Shown one piece after another: positions 26,602 to 35,141 of a DNA stretch of 64,000 bases (positions within the stretch are counted from its first letter, which is position 1; each line of letters opens with the position of its first letter). The notes under the pieces are model-generated. The model worked only from the letters and a program-made list of their open reading frames with translations, searched no databases and was not told where the DNA came from. The translations under genes were made by a program, and so were the position numbers. Origin of the DNA: Arthrobacter rhizophilus (GTDB lineage: Bacteria; Actinomycetota; Actinomycetes; Actinomycetales; Micrococcaceae); contig NZ_JAPFFT010000024.1 in NCBI RefSeq assembly GCF_026241105.1, positions 1 to 64,000 on the forward strand, read 5' to 3'.

Positions 26602-27305
26602 TTCATGTCCTCGCCGTCGACGGCCGGAATTGGTGCCGCTGAGCGTAGCTGGGCGTCAGATGTCGCAGCCTCCAACGGGGGTACCACCCCGTGCATCCGC
26701 ACGAGAACAACGTGGAGGGCGACGACGACGGCGACGGCCAAGGGGAGGAGTGTGATGTGCCACATGAGTATCTGCCCCAGGTCCGCTACGTTGAACCATG
26801 CCCCCACACCGACGGCGTTGAGGGCGTCTTTGGCTTGGAAGGCGATCCACTGCGAGTCGAAATTTGTTTGAAGCAGGTATCCGGTAAAGGCGGTGACGAT
26901 TGAGACGACGAACGCGAGCATCCCGGTGATCCAGGTCAGCGCGCGCCCGCCCCGCCACGCAGCCATCCAAAATTTGCCCCAGAGGTGGATCACCATGAAC
27001 ATGAAGAACAGTTCAACGCTCCACAAATGGGTGCTGTTGATGAAACGGCCGAGTCCGGAGACGTGGAACCAAGTGGGTCCGTTCAATGCCAGTACGGCGC
27101 CGGAACCAAGGATGTAGACGAACGCGGCAACGGCGCCCATGCCAAAGACGTAAATCCAGGACGACACGTAACTCGGCTGGCCTTCGGGAAGCAGCTTGTC
27201 CGGCGGCAGCCGGCGCAAGGCCCAGCCCCGGGTCTTTCCTGTCCAAGTGGAGAATCTTGCTTCACCGTCCTCGGCAGCCGAAACCGGACCGCGGTCGGCG
27301 GTCAT
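26598..27305 (-). CDS. Cytochrome b N-terminal (b6-like) subunit
   Basis: A 235-aa four-helix diheme cytochrome b. Candidate heme ligands are His93/His107 (spacing 14) and His183/His198 (spacing 15), the spacing seen in cytochrome b6. The usual bc1 cytochrome b would run on with a further three or four helices; here the gene stops after the b6 part. It overlaps a 55-aa membrane gene upstream and the 317-aa gene downstream, so all three are one translationally coupled operon. No Rieske or cytochrome c gene is nearby. The role is probably menaquinol oxidation or a related redox step. Confidence 0.82.
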   Translation of the reverse strand: MTADRGPVSAAEDGEARFSTWTGKTRGWALRRLPPDKLLPEGQPSYVSSWIYVFGMGAVAAFVYILGSGAVLALNGPTWFHVSGLGRFINSTHLWSVELFFMFMVIHLWGKFWMAAWRGGRALTWITGMLAFVVSIVTAFTGYLLQTNFDSQWIAFQAKDALNAVGVGAWFNVADLGQILMWHITLLPLAVAVVVALHVVLVRMHGVVPPLEAATSDAQLRSAAPIPAVDGEDMK

Positions 27306-27469
27306 TTCCGTGTCTTTCCGTGTGGAAACGGAATCACCAAGGCGAGAATGAATAGCACGACCATCGTGGCAATAACTACTAGATTGCCGAACTGGATCAG
27401 GAAATCACCCCACTGGAAATAGATTCCGGTATCCGGCATTCCGGCATCCGCCTGTTTTATTCCGAGCAT
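27302..27469 (-). CDS. 55-aa single-helix membrane protein, first gene of the cytochrome b operon
   Basis: The frame encodes 55 residues starting MLGIKQADAGMPDTG, then a helix (about 28-47, NLVVIATMVVLFILALVIPF) and a basic end HGKTRK. The stop overlaps the cytochrome b ATG (ATGA), and AAAGAGG lies eight bases before its own ATG. Coupling, ribosome site and a clean helix support a real gene. Small single-helix subunits are common in cytochrome b complexes, so it is probably a structural subunit. No family recognised. Confidence 0.75.
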   Translation of the reverse strand: MLGIKQADAGMPDTGIYFQWGDFLIQFGNLVVIATMVVLFILALVIPFPHGKTRK

Positions 27470-27552
27470 CACGGCCTCTTTCGGTGAAAGGCGAACCTTG
27501 GGTGGGAAGCCTTCCTATGAATGACGCTACAAGCTTGCTGGCCAACAGACAC

Positions 27553-27566
27553 GGGTCAAAGGGCCC
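27553..27566. promoter_or_regulatory. DosR-box-like palindrome
   Basis: GGGTC-AAAG-GGCCC fits GGGNC-N4-GNCCC. It lies 84 bp upstream of the cytochrome b operon (minus strand) and 68 bp upstream of the PNPOx-family gene at 27634, so it could serve both. Confidence 0.55.
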
Positions 27567-27633
27567 TATTGGATGATGCCGGCCGCGTGCATGCTGGAAT
27601 GGCTTGGAATTCCGACCATCGAAAGGACCGACC

Positions 27634-28077
27634 ATGTCACCGGATACCGCAGACCCCGTGGAAGTCCTGAACGAGGAAGAATGCTGGAATATCCTTTTGG
27701 GTGCGACGTTGGGGCGGTTGGCATTGAGCATCGCCAACGAACCCGAGATCTATCCGATCAACTTCGTCGCCCACGACGGAAAAATCCTCCTCCGCACGAA
27801 TCCCGGGGAGAAGCTGTTCGCGCTCACGATCAATGACAAAGTTGCGTTGGAGACCGACGGGGTCGGTAACCAATCCGTCTGGAGCGTCGTGGTCAAAGGC
27901 ACGGCACGGCAACTGGAGTCCGGTGCCGAGATCGAAGCGGCCGAAAGGATTCCGCGCCAACAATTGACGTCGACCAAGAAGCGGGTTTTCGTGGAGATCG
28001 TCCCGACATCCATCACCGGGAGGCGCATTCACCGCGGACCGGAAAACGATGAGCTGGCCCCTGGCGACTTGTACTGA
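27634..28077 (+). CDS. Pyridoxamine 5'-phosphate oxidase-fold (flavin-binding split barrel) protein
   Basis: A 147-aa split-barrel protein. It opens with EECWNILLGATLGRLALSI, then YPINFVAHDGKILLRTNPGEKL and WSVVVKGTARQL, and ends with ITGRRIHRG. Such proteins bind FMN, F420 or heme and act as small-molecule reductases; many belong to mycobacterial dormancy regulons. Start chosen at 27634 because GAAAGGACC precedes it. A DosR-like box lies 68 bp upstream. It is one of five intact paralogues in this window, of the same subtype as the genes at 43594 and 44123. Confidence 0.88.
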   Translation: MSPDTADPVEVLNEEECWNILLGATLGRLALSIANEPEIYPINFVAHDGKILLRTNPGEKLFALTINDKVALETDGVGNQSVWSVVVKGTARQLESGAEIEAAERIPRQQLTSTKKRVFVEIVPTSITGRRIHRGPENDELAPGDLY

Positions 28078-28089
28078 ACAACATCTGCT

Positions 28090-28968
28090 TCACCGGAGTT
28101 CCGGGTTGGGCCGACGCACCACCAGGACGGGGCAGCTGGCGTGATGAAGCACGGCGTGGGCGGCCGAACCGATGGTGCCCCGAACGAGTCCGCGTCCTTT
28201 GGTCCCGACGACGATGATGGAGGCATCTTGGGCCTCCGCCAAAATTGAGCCAGGGATAGACGTGCCGATCGGCGATCTTATTTGGAGGTCGAGGTCCGGA
28301 ATTGTTTCGTGGGCGCTCCGAGCCGCGGTGTCGAGAAGCGCCTGGACCCGGGGTTCTGCTTGGTCTTGAGTCGAAACGGCTGCGTCAGGGTTGGGGCGTG
28401 GAATCCAGTGTTTCTTCCGGACGTGCACCACGCGAAGGGCTGCCCCGGCCAACGCGGCCAGGTTGCAGGCATGCCGAAGCGGTAGCTCCCAATCGTCGAC
28501 GTCGACGCCGACGACAACAGGACCGCCCAGGTTTTCTCCGCCGCGGATGACAGCGACCGGGCAATCGGCTGTTGCCGCGAGTTCCAAGCTGACGGAGCCG
28601 ATCAGCAGTCCCATGAAACCCCCTGCGCCCCTGGTTCCGAGGACCAGCAATGCGGCGCCCGAAGAGAGTGTCCTGAGGTGTTCGGCCGGCCACCCATAGG
28701 ACAGCGTCGTTTTGACAGCCAATCCAGGAACCGCATCGTGGACCCGTGCAACGCCCTCGGTCAGAATGTCCTCGGCCGCGCGTCGCAACCCGCTGCCTTC
28801 GACGCCCGGCACGGGACCGAGATCGTGGGTGATTGCCGGCCACAGGGTGCTGTGAACCAGGTGCAGTCGGCAGTTGCGTTGAGCCGCCTGGCGGGCAGCC
28901 CAACGGACAGCTGGGACAGCTGCTGCGGATCCGTCGTATCCAACGATGATTTCTTCCGCGGTGTCCAT
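28090..28968 (-). CDS. Universal stress protein, two UspA domains
   Basis: A 292-aa tandem UspA protein. Domain 1 begins IIVGYDGS and has GTRGAGGFMGLLIGS; domain 2 begins VVVGVDVDDWE and has GTKGRGLVRGTIGS. Both glycine motifs fit the ATP-binding G-2x-G-9x-G(S/T) pattern, so nucleotide binding is expected. TAAGGAG lies before the ATG at 28968. It follows a PNPOx-family gene on the same strand after 63 bp, as stress proteins do in dormancy regulons. Confidence 0.92.
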   Translation of the reverse strand: MDTAEEIIVGYDGSAAAVPAVRWAARQAAQRNCRLHLVHSTLWPAITHDLGPVPGVEGSGLRRAAEDILTEGVARVHDAVPGLAVKTTLSYGWPAEHLRTLSSGAALLVLGTRGAGGFMGLLIGSVSLELAATADCPVAVIRGGENLGGPVVVGVDVDDWELPLRHACNLAALAGAALRVVHVRKKHWIPRPNPDAAVSTQDQAEPRVQALLDTAARSAHETIPDLDLQIRSPIGTSIPGSILAEAQDASIIVVGTKGRGLVRGTIGSAAHAVLHHASCPVLVVRRPNPELR

Positions 28969-29011
28969 GATCTCCTTACTCGTGAGGATGTTTGAAGGTG
29001 GAATGGCTTCA

Positions 29012-29043
29012 GGGCTCACTCCAGATGGGGCTCACTCCAGATG
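29012..29043. repeat. Perfect 16-bp tandem duplication across a stop codon
   Basis: GGGCTCACTCCAGATG occurs twice in a row (29012-29027 and 29028-29043). The second copy holds the last codons and TGA of the PNPOx gene at 29032-29475; the first lies just outside. The protein end is unchanged, so this looks like a recent slippage event. Confidence 0.85.
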
Positions 29044-29475
29044 CACGTGGCGTCCGGTGACCCTGTTTGCCTGGATCCGGATAAAGAGATTCCGTGCTCC
29101 GCCGGCCCACGGCTCTGCCATGCTCTTTCCCCATAGCCTGGTCAGCAGATCCTGGTCATCAACACGGGACGAGGCCCCGCTGACCAGCACCGACCAACCC
29201 TCGCTCCGATCGGCACGCGAATCGTCGATTTCAAAAGACGACTCAAGCGACGGGACTGCCCCGGCGATGGATCCATCCCCGGCCGTGCGGAAGTAGATGG
29301 ACTGGCCGTCGACCAGATAATTCACGGGCAGAATCATGACTCTGCCTTGTTCAACGAAGCCGAAGCGGCCCGTGGCGTTTGAGCGCAGGAGATCCCAGCA
29401 CTGTTCCTGACTGAGTTCTTCCGCGACGTGCAGTCCGCCGTCAACGCGGCCTGCGTCCATGCTGGGGAGTGACAT
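29032..29475 (-). CDS. Pyridoxamine 5'-phosphate oxidase-fold protein (MSLPSMDAGR subtype)
   Basis: A 147-aa split-barrel protein with EQCWDLLRSNATGRFGFV, MILPVNYLVDGQSIYFRT, GWSVLVSGASSRV and a C-terminal RIQANRVTGRHVHLE. It is a close paralogue of the gene at 52995-53438, with the same length and near-identical layout. It is probably an FMN- or F420-binding reductase of unknown substrate. The universal stress protein gene follows on the same strand. A perfect DosR-like box lies 109 bp upstream. Confidence 0.88.
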   Translation of the reverse strand: MSLPSMDAGRVDGGLHVAEELSQEQCWDLLRSNATGRFGFVEQGRVMILPVNYLVDGQSIYFRTAGDGSIAGAVPSLESSFEIDDSRADRSEGWSVLVSGASSRVDDQDLLTRLWGKSMAEPWAGGARNLFIRIQANRVTGRHVHLE

Positions 29476-29583
29476 GTCTGCTCCTATGGTTGTCTAGCTC
29501 TGTTCCGTCGTTCGGGCACACGATCGCGGGTACGAAAGATGTGCAACTCCCTGCAGCCTATTGAGCGCCCTTCTCCTGCTGTA

Positions 29584-29597
29584 GGGCCGAAAGGCCC
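29584..29597. promoter_or_regulatory. DosR-box-like palindrome
   Basis: GGGCC-GAAA-GGCCC is a perfect match to GGGNC-N4-GNCCC. It lies between the divergent PNPOx gene (start 29475) and the SHOCT gene (start 29687), 90-109 bp from each. Confidence 0.6.
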
Positions 29598-29686
29598 GAC
29601 GATGTGACTAAATGCCCTGTGGGAAGGACCGGAAACGAGCGACACTGGACGCAGGCACGCAATCCAAACCAAAAGGAAAATTGGCC

Positions 29687-29938
29687 ATGATGTACGGATG
29701 GGCTGGAAACATCGGCATCGGCGGCTGGATCGCCATGGGGCTGATGATGTTGCTGTTCTGGGGAGGAATTGCCACCCTGGTGATCCTCCTGCTGCGTGGG
29801 AACCACGCGGGCGGACGGGGTCCCTATGGGCCACCGAATGATGATTCCGAGCGTATCCTCAATGAGCGCTTTGCCCGAGGCGAGATCGACGAAACGGAGC
29901 TCACCGCGCGCCGCGCCGCCCTAAGGCGCCGGCCGTGA
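29687..29938 (+). CDS. Small membrane protein with SHOCT domain
   Basis: An 83-aa protein with a hydrophobic helix at about 10-35 (IAMGLMMLLFWGGIATLVILLL), a Gly-rich linker and a C-terminal SHOCT motif (SERILNERFARGEIDETELTARRAALR). SHOCT domains are short oligomerisation modules. AAAAGGAAAA precedes paired ATG codons; I use the first. It is divergent from the PNPOx gene with a DosR-like box between. Confidence 0.82.
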   Translation: MMYGWAGNIGIGGWIAMGLMMLLFWGGIATLVILLLRGNHAGGRGPYGPPNDDSERILNERFARGEIDETELTARRAALRRRP

Positions 29939-29962
29939 TCAGGCCTCCCGCGGAGTCCATTG

Positions 29963-32398
29963 CTACTTCCGCGTGTTACGCCGTCTCTGGAACCGGTGAA
30001 GGGCTTCGATAGCGGGGATTCCTCCGAGCGCGCTGCCAAGCGCCGCCAGGAAAAGATCGTTCGGGGGCCATTCCAAGCCGAAGAAGTCTTGGAGCAGAGG
30101 CACGCTCAGCACAAGGACCAGGCCGAGGTACATCGCCCCGATGATGCCCGCGCGTCGCAGGTTGAGCGGGCGCGAAATGGCTACCAGTATCCATAGGCCC
30201 GTGAGTGAGAGCGTGAGAACCGAGGCTGTGCGGGTGGCATTGCTTGTGTGACCGCCGGCAGCCGTGGCGTAAGCGTTGAGGGAAAAGACGGCGGCAGCAA
30301 CGACGAACCCCGCAGGCACGGCGAAGGAGAGGGAGCGTTTGAGGAACCCCGGGACGTAGCGGCGGCTATTGGGCATGAGGGCAAGGAAAAATGCCGGGAT
30401 TCCTATGGTGAGGCCGTCTGTGGCGGACAGCTGGCGCGGCAGGAACGGGAATTCCCACAGAAGCGACCCGAAGATGACGGAGAGGGCGATGGCGTATGCG
30501 GTCTTGCTGAGGAACAGGACCGAAACCCGTTCAATATTCGCGATGACGCGCCTGCCCTCCGCGACCACGCCGGGGAGCCTGTCGAAGCGCCCGTCCAGGA
30601 GAACGAGGCGGGACACTGCCTTGGTGGCGGCCGCGGCCGAGTCCATGGCGATACCGATGTCAGCTTCCTTGAGCGCCAGTGCGTCGTTGACCCCGTCCCC
30701 GGTCATCGCGACAGTATGGCCGCCCCGCTGCAGCGCAAGGACCATGTCCCTCTTCTGTTCCGGGGTGACCCGTCCGAACACCACGTTGTTCTCCAGCGCT
30801 TCCAGCATCAGCTCCGGATCCTTCGGTAGTTCCCGTGCGTCGTACCCGTTTTCGGCGTCCAGTCCGAGCTCGCGGGCCACAGCGGCGACGGTGCGGGGAT
30901 CGTCGCCGGAGATGATCCGCACGTCCACGCCCTGCTCCCGGAAATAGCCGAGGATTCTTGAAGCGTCCGGGCGCACCTTCTCCCGGAAGGTCAGCAGGCA
31001 GATCGGGGCGCAGCCGGCCGGCGGTTGATCCTCCGCGGCATCCTGTGCGGGCAACGGCCCGGGAGCGTTGGCAAGGACCAAGGTGCGCAGCCCGGAGGAG
31101 GCCAGACGGGCGGAGGCTTCAAGGACGCGCGCTGTGCCTGAGGTGTCCTCGCGCAGCACAATCTCCGGAGCGCCCAGCACCCACGTGCCGGAGACGAATT
31201 GGTCCGCGCCGAAGCTGACGGCGCTCCATTTCCGCGCAGAAGAGAATGGCGCCGTCGCGACTGGGCGCAGGCCGTCGCCGGATGGAAAGCCCTCGGCGAG
31301 GCATCGGGCAGTGGCATTGGCCTGAGGGTCGGCTCCGAACCAGCCCAGAACCTGCTTCCAGCCAGGGTTCAGTGACGGCACTGCTTCGTGTACGGCGTCG
31401 AACACGAGCTGGCCTTCGGTGAGGGTGCCGGTCTTGTCCAGACAGAGCATGTCCACCCGCGCGAGGCCTTCCACAGCTGCCAACTCCTGGATCAGGACTT
31501 TCTCACGGGCCAGCCGGATCCCGCCCACAGCGAAAGCGACGCTGCTCAGGAGCACCAGGCCCAGCGGGATCATGGCGATGACGCTGGCGACCGCGCCCAC
31601 GGCGCCGGTTCTCCAACTGCCCGTTGCGATGGCCTGCTCCCAACCGCCGCTGGCCTGCATCTGTCCGTTGATGACGAGGACCATCACGGGGAGCAATAGC
31701 CACGTGATCCAACGCAGGATCCTCTTGAGACTGTTGCGAATCTCGGAGTTGACCATGGAGAACCGTTTGGCCTCGGCGGTCAGCTTGCTGGCGAAGGAAC
31801 CGGCGCCGACGCGGACCACCCGGGCCCTGCCGTGGCCGCCCAAGACGCTGGAGCCGGAGAGCACCTCGGATCCCGGTCCCTTGCTCACGGGATTCGATTC
31901 GCCAGTGAGCAGCGATTCGTCAATTTCCAGGCCGTCGCCGTCGATCATGACCGCGTCTGCGGGCACTTGGTCGCCGATGCCCAGCAGGAGGACGTCGTCG
32001 CGGACGACGTCCCGAACGTCAATGTCCTGCGGAACGCCATCGCGGACAACCCGGGCGAGCGGAGCGTCGAGGATCGCGAGCCGGTCCAACGATCTTTTGG
32101 CCCGGTACTCCTGAACGACGCCGATGAGGATATTGCCGACTGCAGCCAGCCCGAAGAGTGCATCCTTCCACTGGCCCAGCAGAAGCAGCAGACCAAAGCT
32201 GCAACCCACGATCGCGTTGAAAAGCGTCAGAAGGTTTGCCCGGAGGATCTGCCACAGGGTTCTGCTTGGGCTACCGGATACTCTGTTGGTCAGTCCTGCT
32301 TCTGTGCGGGCCGTGACCTCGGCGCTGGACAACCCGAATTCGACGGGGGAGCTGGTCCCGTCAACGCACGGATGGTTCAGGGCTGGTTGTTGCGTCAC
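29963..32398 (-). CDS. Cation-translocating P-type ATPase, CtpE-like
   Basis: An 811-aa P-type ATPase. The phosphorylated Asp321 is in DKTGTLTEG, the actuator loop LTGES is at about 164-168, and the hinge TGDGVNDALALKEADIGIAM is present. The membrane segment IAMIPLGLVLLSSVAFAVG and ELAAVEGLARVDMLCLDK resemble mycobacterial CtpE, a calcium transporter. It has no heavy-metal-binding CPC or N-terminal CxxC. It lies 42 bp after phosphoketolase on the same strand, so co-transcription is likely. The ion is not certain. Confidence 0.85.
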   Translation of the reverse strand: MTQQPALNHPCVDGTSSPVEFGLSSAEVTARTEAGLTNRVSGSPSRTLWQILRANLLTLFNAIVGCSFGLLLLLGQWKDALFGLAAVGNILIGVVQEYRAKRSLDRLAILDAPLARVVRDGVPQDIDVRDVVRDDVLLLGIGDQVPADAVMIDGDGLEIDESLLTGESNPVSKGPGSEVLSGSSVLGGHGRARVVRVGAGSFASKLTAEAKRFSMVNSEIRNSLKRILRWITWLLLPVMVLVINGQMQASGGWEQAIATGSWRTGAVGAVASVIAMIPLGLVLLSSVAFAVGGIRLAREKVLIQELAAVEGLARVDMLCLDKTGTLTEGQLVFDAVHEAVPSLNPGWKQVLGWFGADPQANATARCLAEGFPSGDGLRPVATAPFSSARKWSAVSFGADQFVSGTWVLGAPEIVLREDTSGTARVLEASARLASSGLRTLVLANAPGPLPAQDAAEDQPPAGCAPICLLTFREKVRPDASRILGYFREQGVDVRIISGDDPRTVAAVARELGLDAENGYDARELPKDPELMLEALENNVVFGRVTPEQKRDMVLALQRGGHTVAMTGDGVNDALALKEADIGIAMDSAAAATKAVSRLVLLDGRFDRLPGVVAEGRRVIANIERVSVLFLSKTAYAIALSVIFGSLLWEFPFLPRQLSATDGLTIGIPAFFLALMPNSRRYVPGFLKRSLSFAVPAGFVVAAAVFSLNAYATAAGGHTSNATRTASVLTLSLTGLWILVAISRPLNLRRAGIIGAMYLGLVLVLSVPLLQDFFGLEWPPNDLFLAALGSALGGIPAIEALHRFQRRRNTRK

Positions 32399-32440
32399 AG
32401 TTTCTGCGCTTCTTGGGGGTAACTTCCTCTCAGCCGGCCG

Positions 32441-34867
32441 CTAGGGACGGTGCGGTGACCAGACCCAGTCCTGGATTTCCGGGAGGTCTTCGAAGTGCTC
32501 CCGGATATATCGCACATGTGCATCCAGTTGCCTGCGGCAGAAGTGGACGAGTTCATCCGCGCCCGCGACTTGCCGATGGACGCGACGCAGCGCTTCGAGG
32601 ACCAGGTGATAGCGGCTCATCTTGTTCAGGACCACCATGTCAAAGGGGGTGGTGGTGGTTCCTTGTTCGTTGTAGCCGCGGACGTGGAACCGTTCCGGGC
32701 GGGGCCTTCCATGCAGGAGCTGGTGTAGGGCCCGGGCGTAGCCGTGCCAGGCCACGATGACTTCTCCGTCGGCTGTGAACAGTTCTTCGAATTTCTCGTC
32801 GGACAGGCCGTGGGGGTGGGCGTCGCGGGGCGGGAGGACCATGGCGTCCATGACGTTGACAACGCGGACCGCCAGTTCGGGCAGATGCTCTTGCAGCAAC
32901 CAGGCTGCGGCCAGCGTCTCCTGGGTGGGGATGTCCCCCGCACACGCCATGACGACGTCGGGCACGGCCCGGGCGGCGCCCGGTTCCTCTTTGCCGGTCG
33001 GTTCCTCGTTCCCGGCCCACGACCAGATGGACGCTCCTGCCGCGGCGTGACGCCTTGCCTCCTCCAGGGTCAGGTACTGCGGGTGCGGTTGTTTGTCTAC
33101 GACTACCAGATTTACGTAGTCCTTGCTGCGAAGGATGTGTTCGGCGGTGACGAGCAGGGTGTTCGCGTCCGGTGGCAGGTAGACGCGGGTGACCGTCCCC
33201 GACAGGGACAACACCGTGTCGATCAGTCCAGGCCCCTGGTGGCTGAATCCGTTGTGGTCGTTGCGCCAGCAGGTGGAGGTCAACAGGATGTTCAGGCTCG
33301 GCACGGGTGCGCGCCATTCAAGCTCGCGGGCGTGCTGGAGCCATTTGGCATGTTGGATGGTCATCGACGCGCTGACCATCGCGAAGGCCTCATAACTGGC
33401 GAAGAGGCCATGGCGGCCCGTGAGCAGGTATCCCTCCAGCCAGCCTTGACACAAGTGTTCGGAGAGGACTTCCATGACCCTGCCTCCTGCCGAGACCTGG
33501 TCTTCGGGGAGGGCATGATCGCCGTCCATGGCGGGTTCCAGAAGGCAGCGGTCGGTTGCCTGGAAGACAGCGCCGAGCCGGTTGCTGTTGGTTTCGTCGG
33601 GGCAGAAGAGCCGGAACCGAGGATTGTTGGCCGTAGCGATGTAGATGTCCCGGAGCAGTTCACCCAAGGGCCTGGTGGTCTCATGGATGACCGATCCTCG
33701 GGGCGCCGGCGGCACCGCGTACCGTTCCAAGTCGGGGATTTCCAGGGCAGTGCCGGCTCCGCCCCTGCTCGCGGGGGTTGCGCCCATGCGGAGGTTTCCT
33801 TCCGGGGCAAGCCCGGCCAGTTCGGGGACGAGCCGGCCCGCGCTGTCGAAGAGGGTTTCCGGCCGGTACGAGCGCATCCAGGCCTCAAGCTGCACCCGGT
33901 GTTCGGGATTCTCGCGAACGTTTGCCAGAGGCACCTGGTGGGAGCGAAAGGTTCCTTCGACGGGGAGCCCGTCAACCATGGCTGGCCCGGTCCACCCTTT
34001 AGGTGTTCGCAAGATGATGGCGGGCCACCGTGCCGGGCCGTGCACACCATGCCTGACCGCCTGGGATTGCAGTTCGCGGATGTTCGCATACGCCGCGTCC
34101 ATCGCTGCGGCGAGCGAGCGGTGGACAAGCTGGGGATCGTCGCCGGAGACTGTCACCGGATCCCAGCCATGGGCCCTGAGCAGCGCCTCCACGTCCTCGT
34201 CGGATCTGCGGCCTAGAACGGTTGGGCCGGAGATCTTGTGCCCGTTCAGATGCAATATCGGCAGCACGGCACCGTCCCGCGCCGGGTTGAGAAAAGATGG
34301 CGCCTTCCATGATCCTTCCAACGGGCCCGTCTCGGCTTCGCCGTCGCCGATGACGCAGGCGACAATCAGCCCGGGGTTGTCCATGGCCGCACCAGTGGCG
34401 TGCATCAAGGAGTAGCCAAGCTCGCCTCCTTCGTGAATTGACCCAGGAGTGGCAGGGCCGACGTGGCTCGATACCCCGCCCGGTGTGGAAAACTGCCGGA
34501 CAAGCCGCCGGAGCCCGGGGACATCCATCCCCACCTTCGGATAGACCTCCGAGTAGGTGCCCTCAAGGTAGACATTGGCGACGACGGCGGGACCACCATG
34601 GCCCGGACCCGCAACGAACAGGACCTCCGCTGAGGTCCGTCTGATCAGCCGGTTCAAGTGGGCATAGACCAGCGACAAGCCCGGGCTGGTTCCCCAATGC
34701 CCCAGAAGCCGGGGCTTAATGTGGCTTGGCAGCAACGGCTCCCGCAACAGGGGATTTTCCTGGAGGTAGATCTGGGCCACGGTGAGGTAGTTGGCCGCGG
34801 ACCAATACCGGTCCAGAAGCTCAAAGTCCTCGGCCCCAGCCTCCGGGACGGCGGTTGTTGTTTCCAT
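32441..34867 (-). CDS. xfp: Xylulose-5-phosphate/fructose-6-phosphate phosphoketolase
   Basis: An 808-aa thiamine-diphosphate enzyme of normal length. Motifs include GHWGTSPGLS near the N-terminus, IGDGEAETGPLEGSW (ThDP site) and HQGPGLIDTVL. It splits xylulose-5-P or fructose-6-P with phosphate to give acetyl phosphate. The acetate kinase at 37823 can turn that into acetate plus ATP. I start it at 34867 (METTTAVPEAG), after GAAGAGGC. A DosR-like palindrome lies 115 bp upstream, consistent with use under low oxygen. Confidence 0.95.
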   Translation of the reverse strand: METTTAVPEAGAEDFELLDRYWSAANYLTVAQIYLQENPLLREPLLPSHIKPRLLGHWGTSPGLSLVYAHLNRLIRRTSAEVLFVAGPGHGGPAVVANVYLEGTYSEVYPKVGMDVPGLRRLVRQFSTPGGVSSHVGPATPGSIHEGGELGYSLMHATGAAMDNPGLIVACVIGDGEAETGPLEGSWKAPSFLNPARDGAVLPILHLNGHKISGPTVLGRRSDEDVEALLRAHGWDPVTVSGDDPQLVHRSLAAAMDAAYANIRELQSQAVRHGVHGPARWPAIILRTPKGWTGPAMVDGLPVEGTFRSHQVPLANVRENPEHRVQLEAWMRSYRPETLFDSAGRLVPELAGLAPEGNLRMGATPASRGGAGTALEIPDLERYAVPPAPRGSVIHETTRPLGELLRDIYIATANNPRFRLFCPDETNSNRLGAVFQATDRCLLEPAMDGDHALPEDQVSAGGRVMEVLSEHLCQGWLEGYLLTGRHGLFASYEAFAMVSASMTIQHAKWLQHARELEWRAPVPSLNILLTSTCWRNDHNGFSHQGPGLIDTVLSLSGTVTRVYLPPDANTLLVTAEHILRSKDYVNLVVVDKQPHPQYLTLEEARRHAAAGASIWSWAGNEEPTGKEEPGAARAVPDVVMACAGDIPTQETLAAAWLLQEHLPELAVRVVNVMDAMVLPPRDAHPHGLSDEKFEELFTADGEVIVAWHGYARALHQLLHGRPRPERFHVRGYNEQGTTTTPFDMVVLNKMSRYHLVLEALRRVHRQVAGADELVHFCRRQLDAHVRYIREHFEDLPEIQDWVWSPHRP

Positions 34868-34981
34868 GTGTTGCCTCTTCCGGGGTCGACGGCGTGCCGA
34901 ATGCGCGCGTTTCTGGCGCCTGGACTGTCTGGTCTTCACAGTGCTGGTCTTCACGGTGTCAGATGCATGGCCGGGCGGTTA

Positions 34982-34995
34982 GGGCCATAGGGCCC
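34982..34995. promoter_or_regulatory. DosR-box-like palindrome
   Basis: GGGCC-ATAG-GGCCC is a perfect match to GGGNC-N4-GNCCC in the 274-bp divergent region between phosphoketolase (start 34867) and the Mg-type ATPase (start 35142). Confidence 0.6.
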
Positions 34996-35141
34996 TAGGC
35001 TGCGCCGCAGCGGCACTTCAATCTCAACTCCACCTAGCGTCGTTGTTCTCGCCGAGCAGTGGTTCGTCAACCACCCCTCCCCAAGCCGTACCCTTATCCC
35101 TGGGGCAATTCCCCAAGGCGACGCATTCGAACGGATACGGC

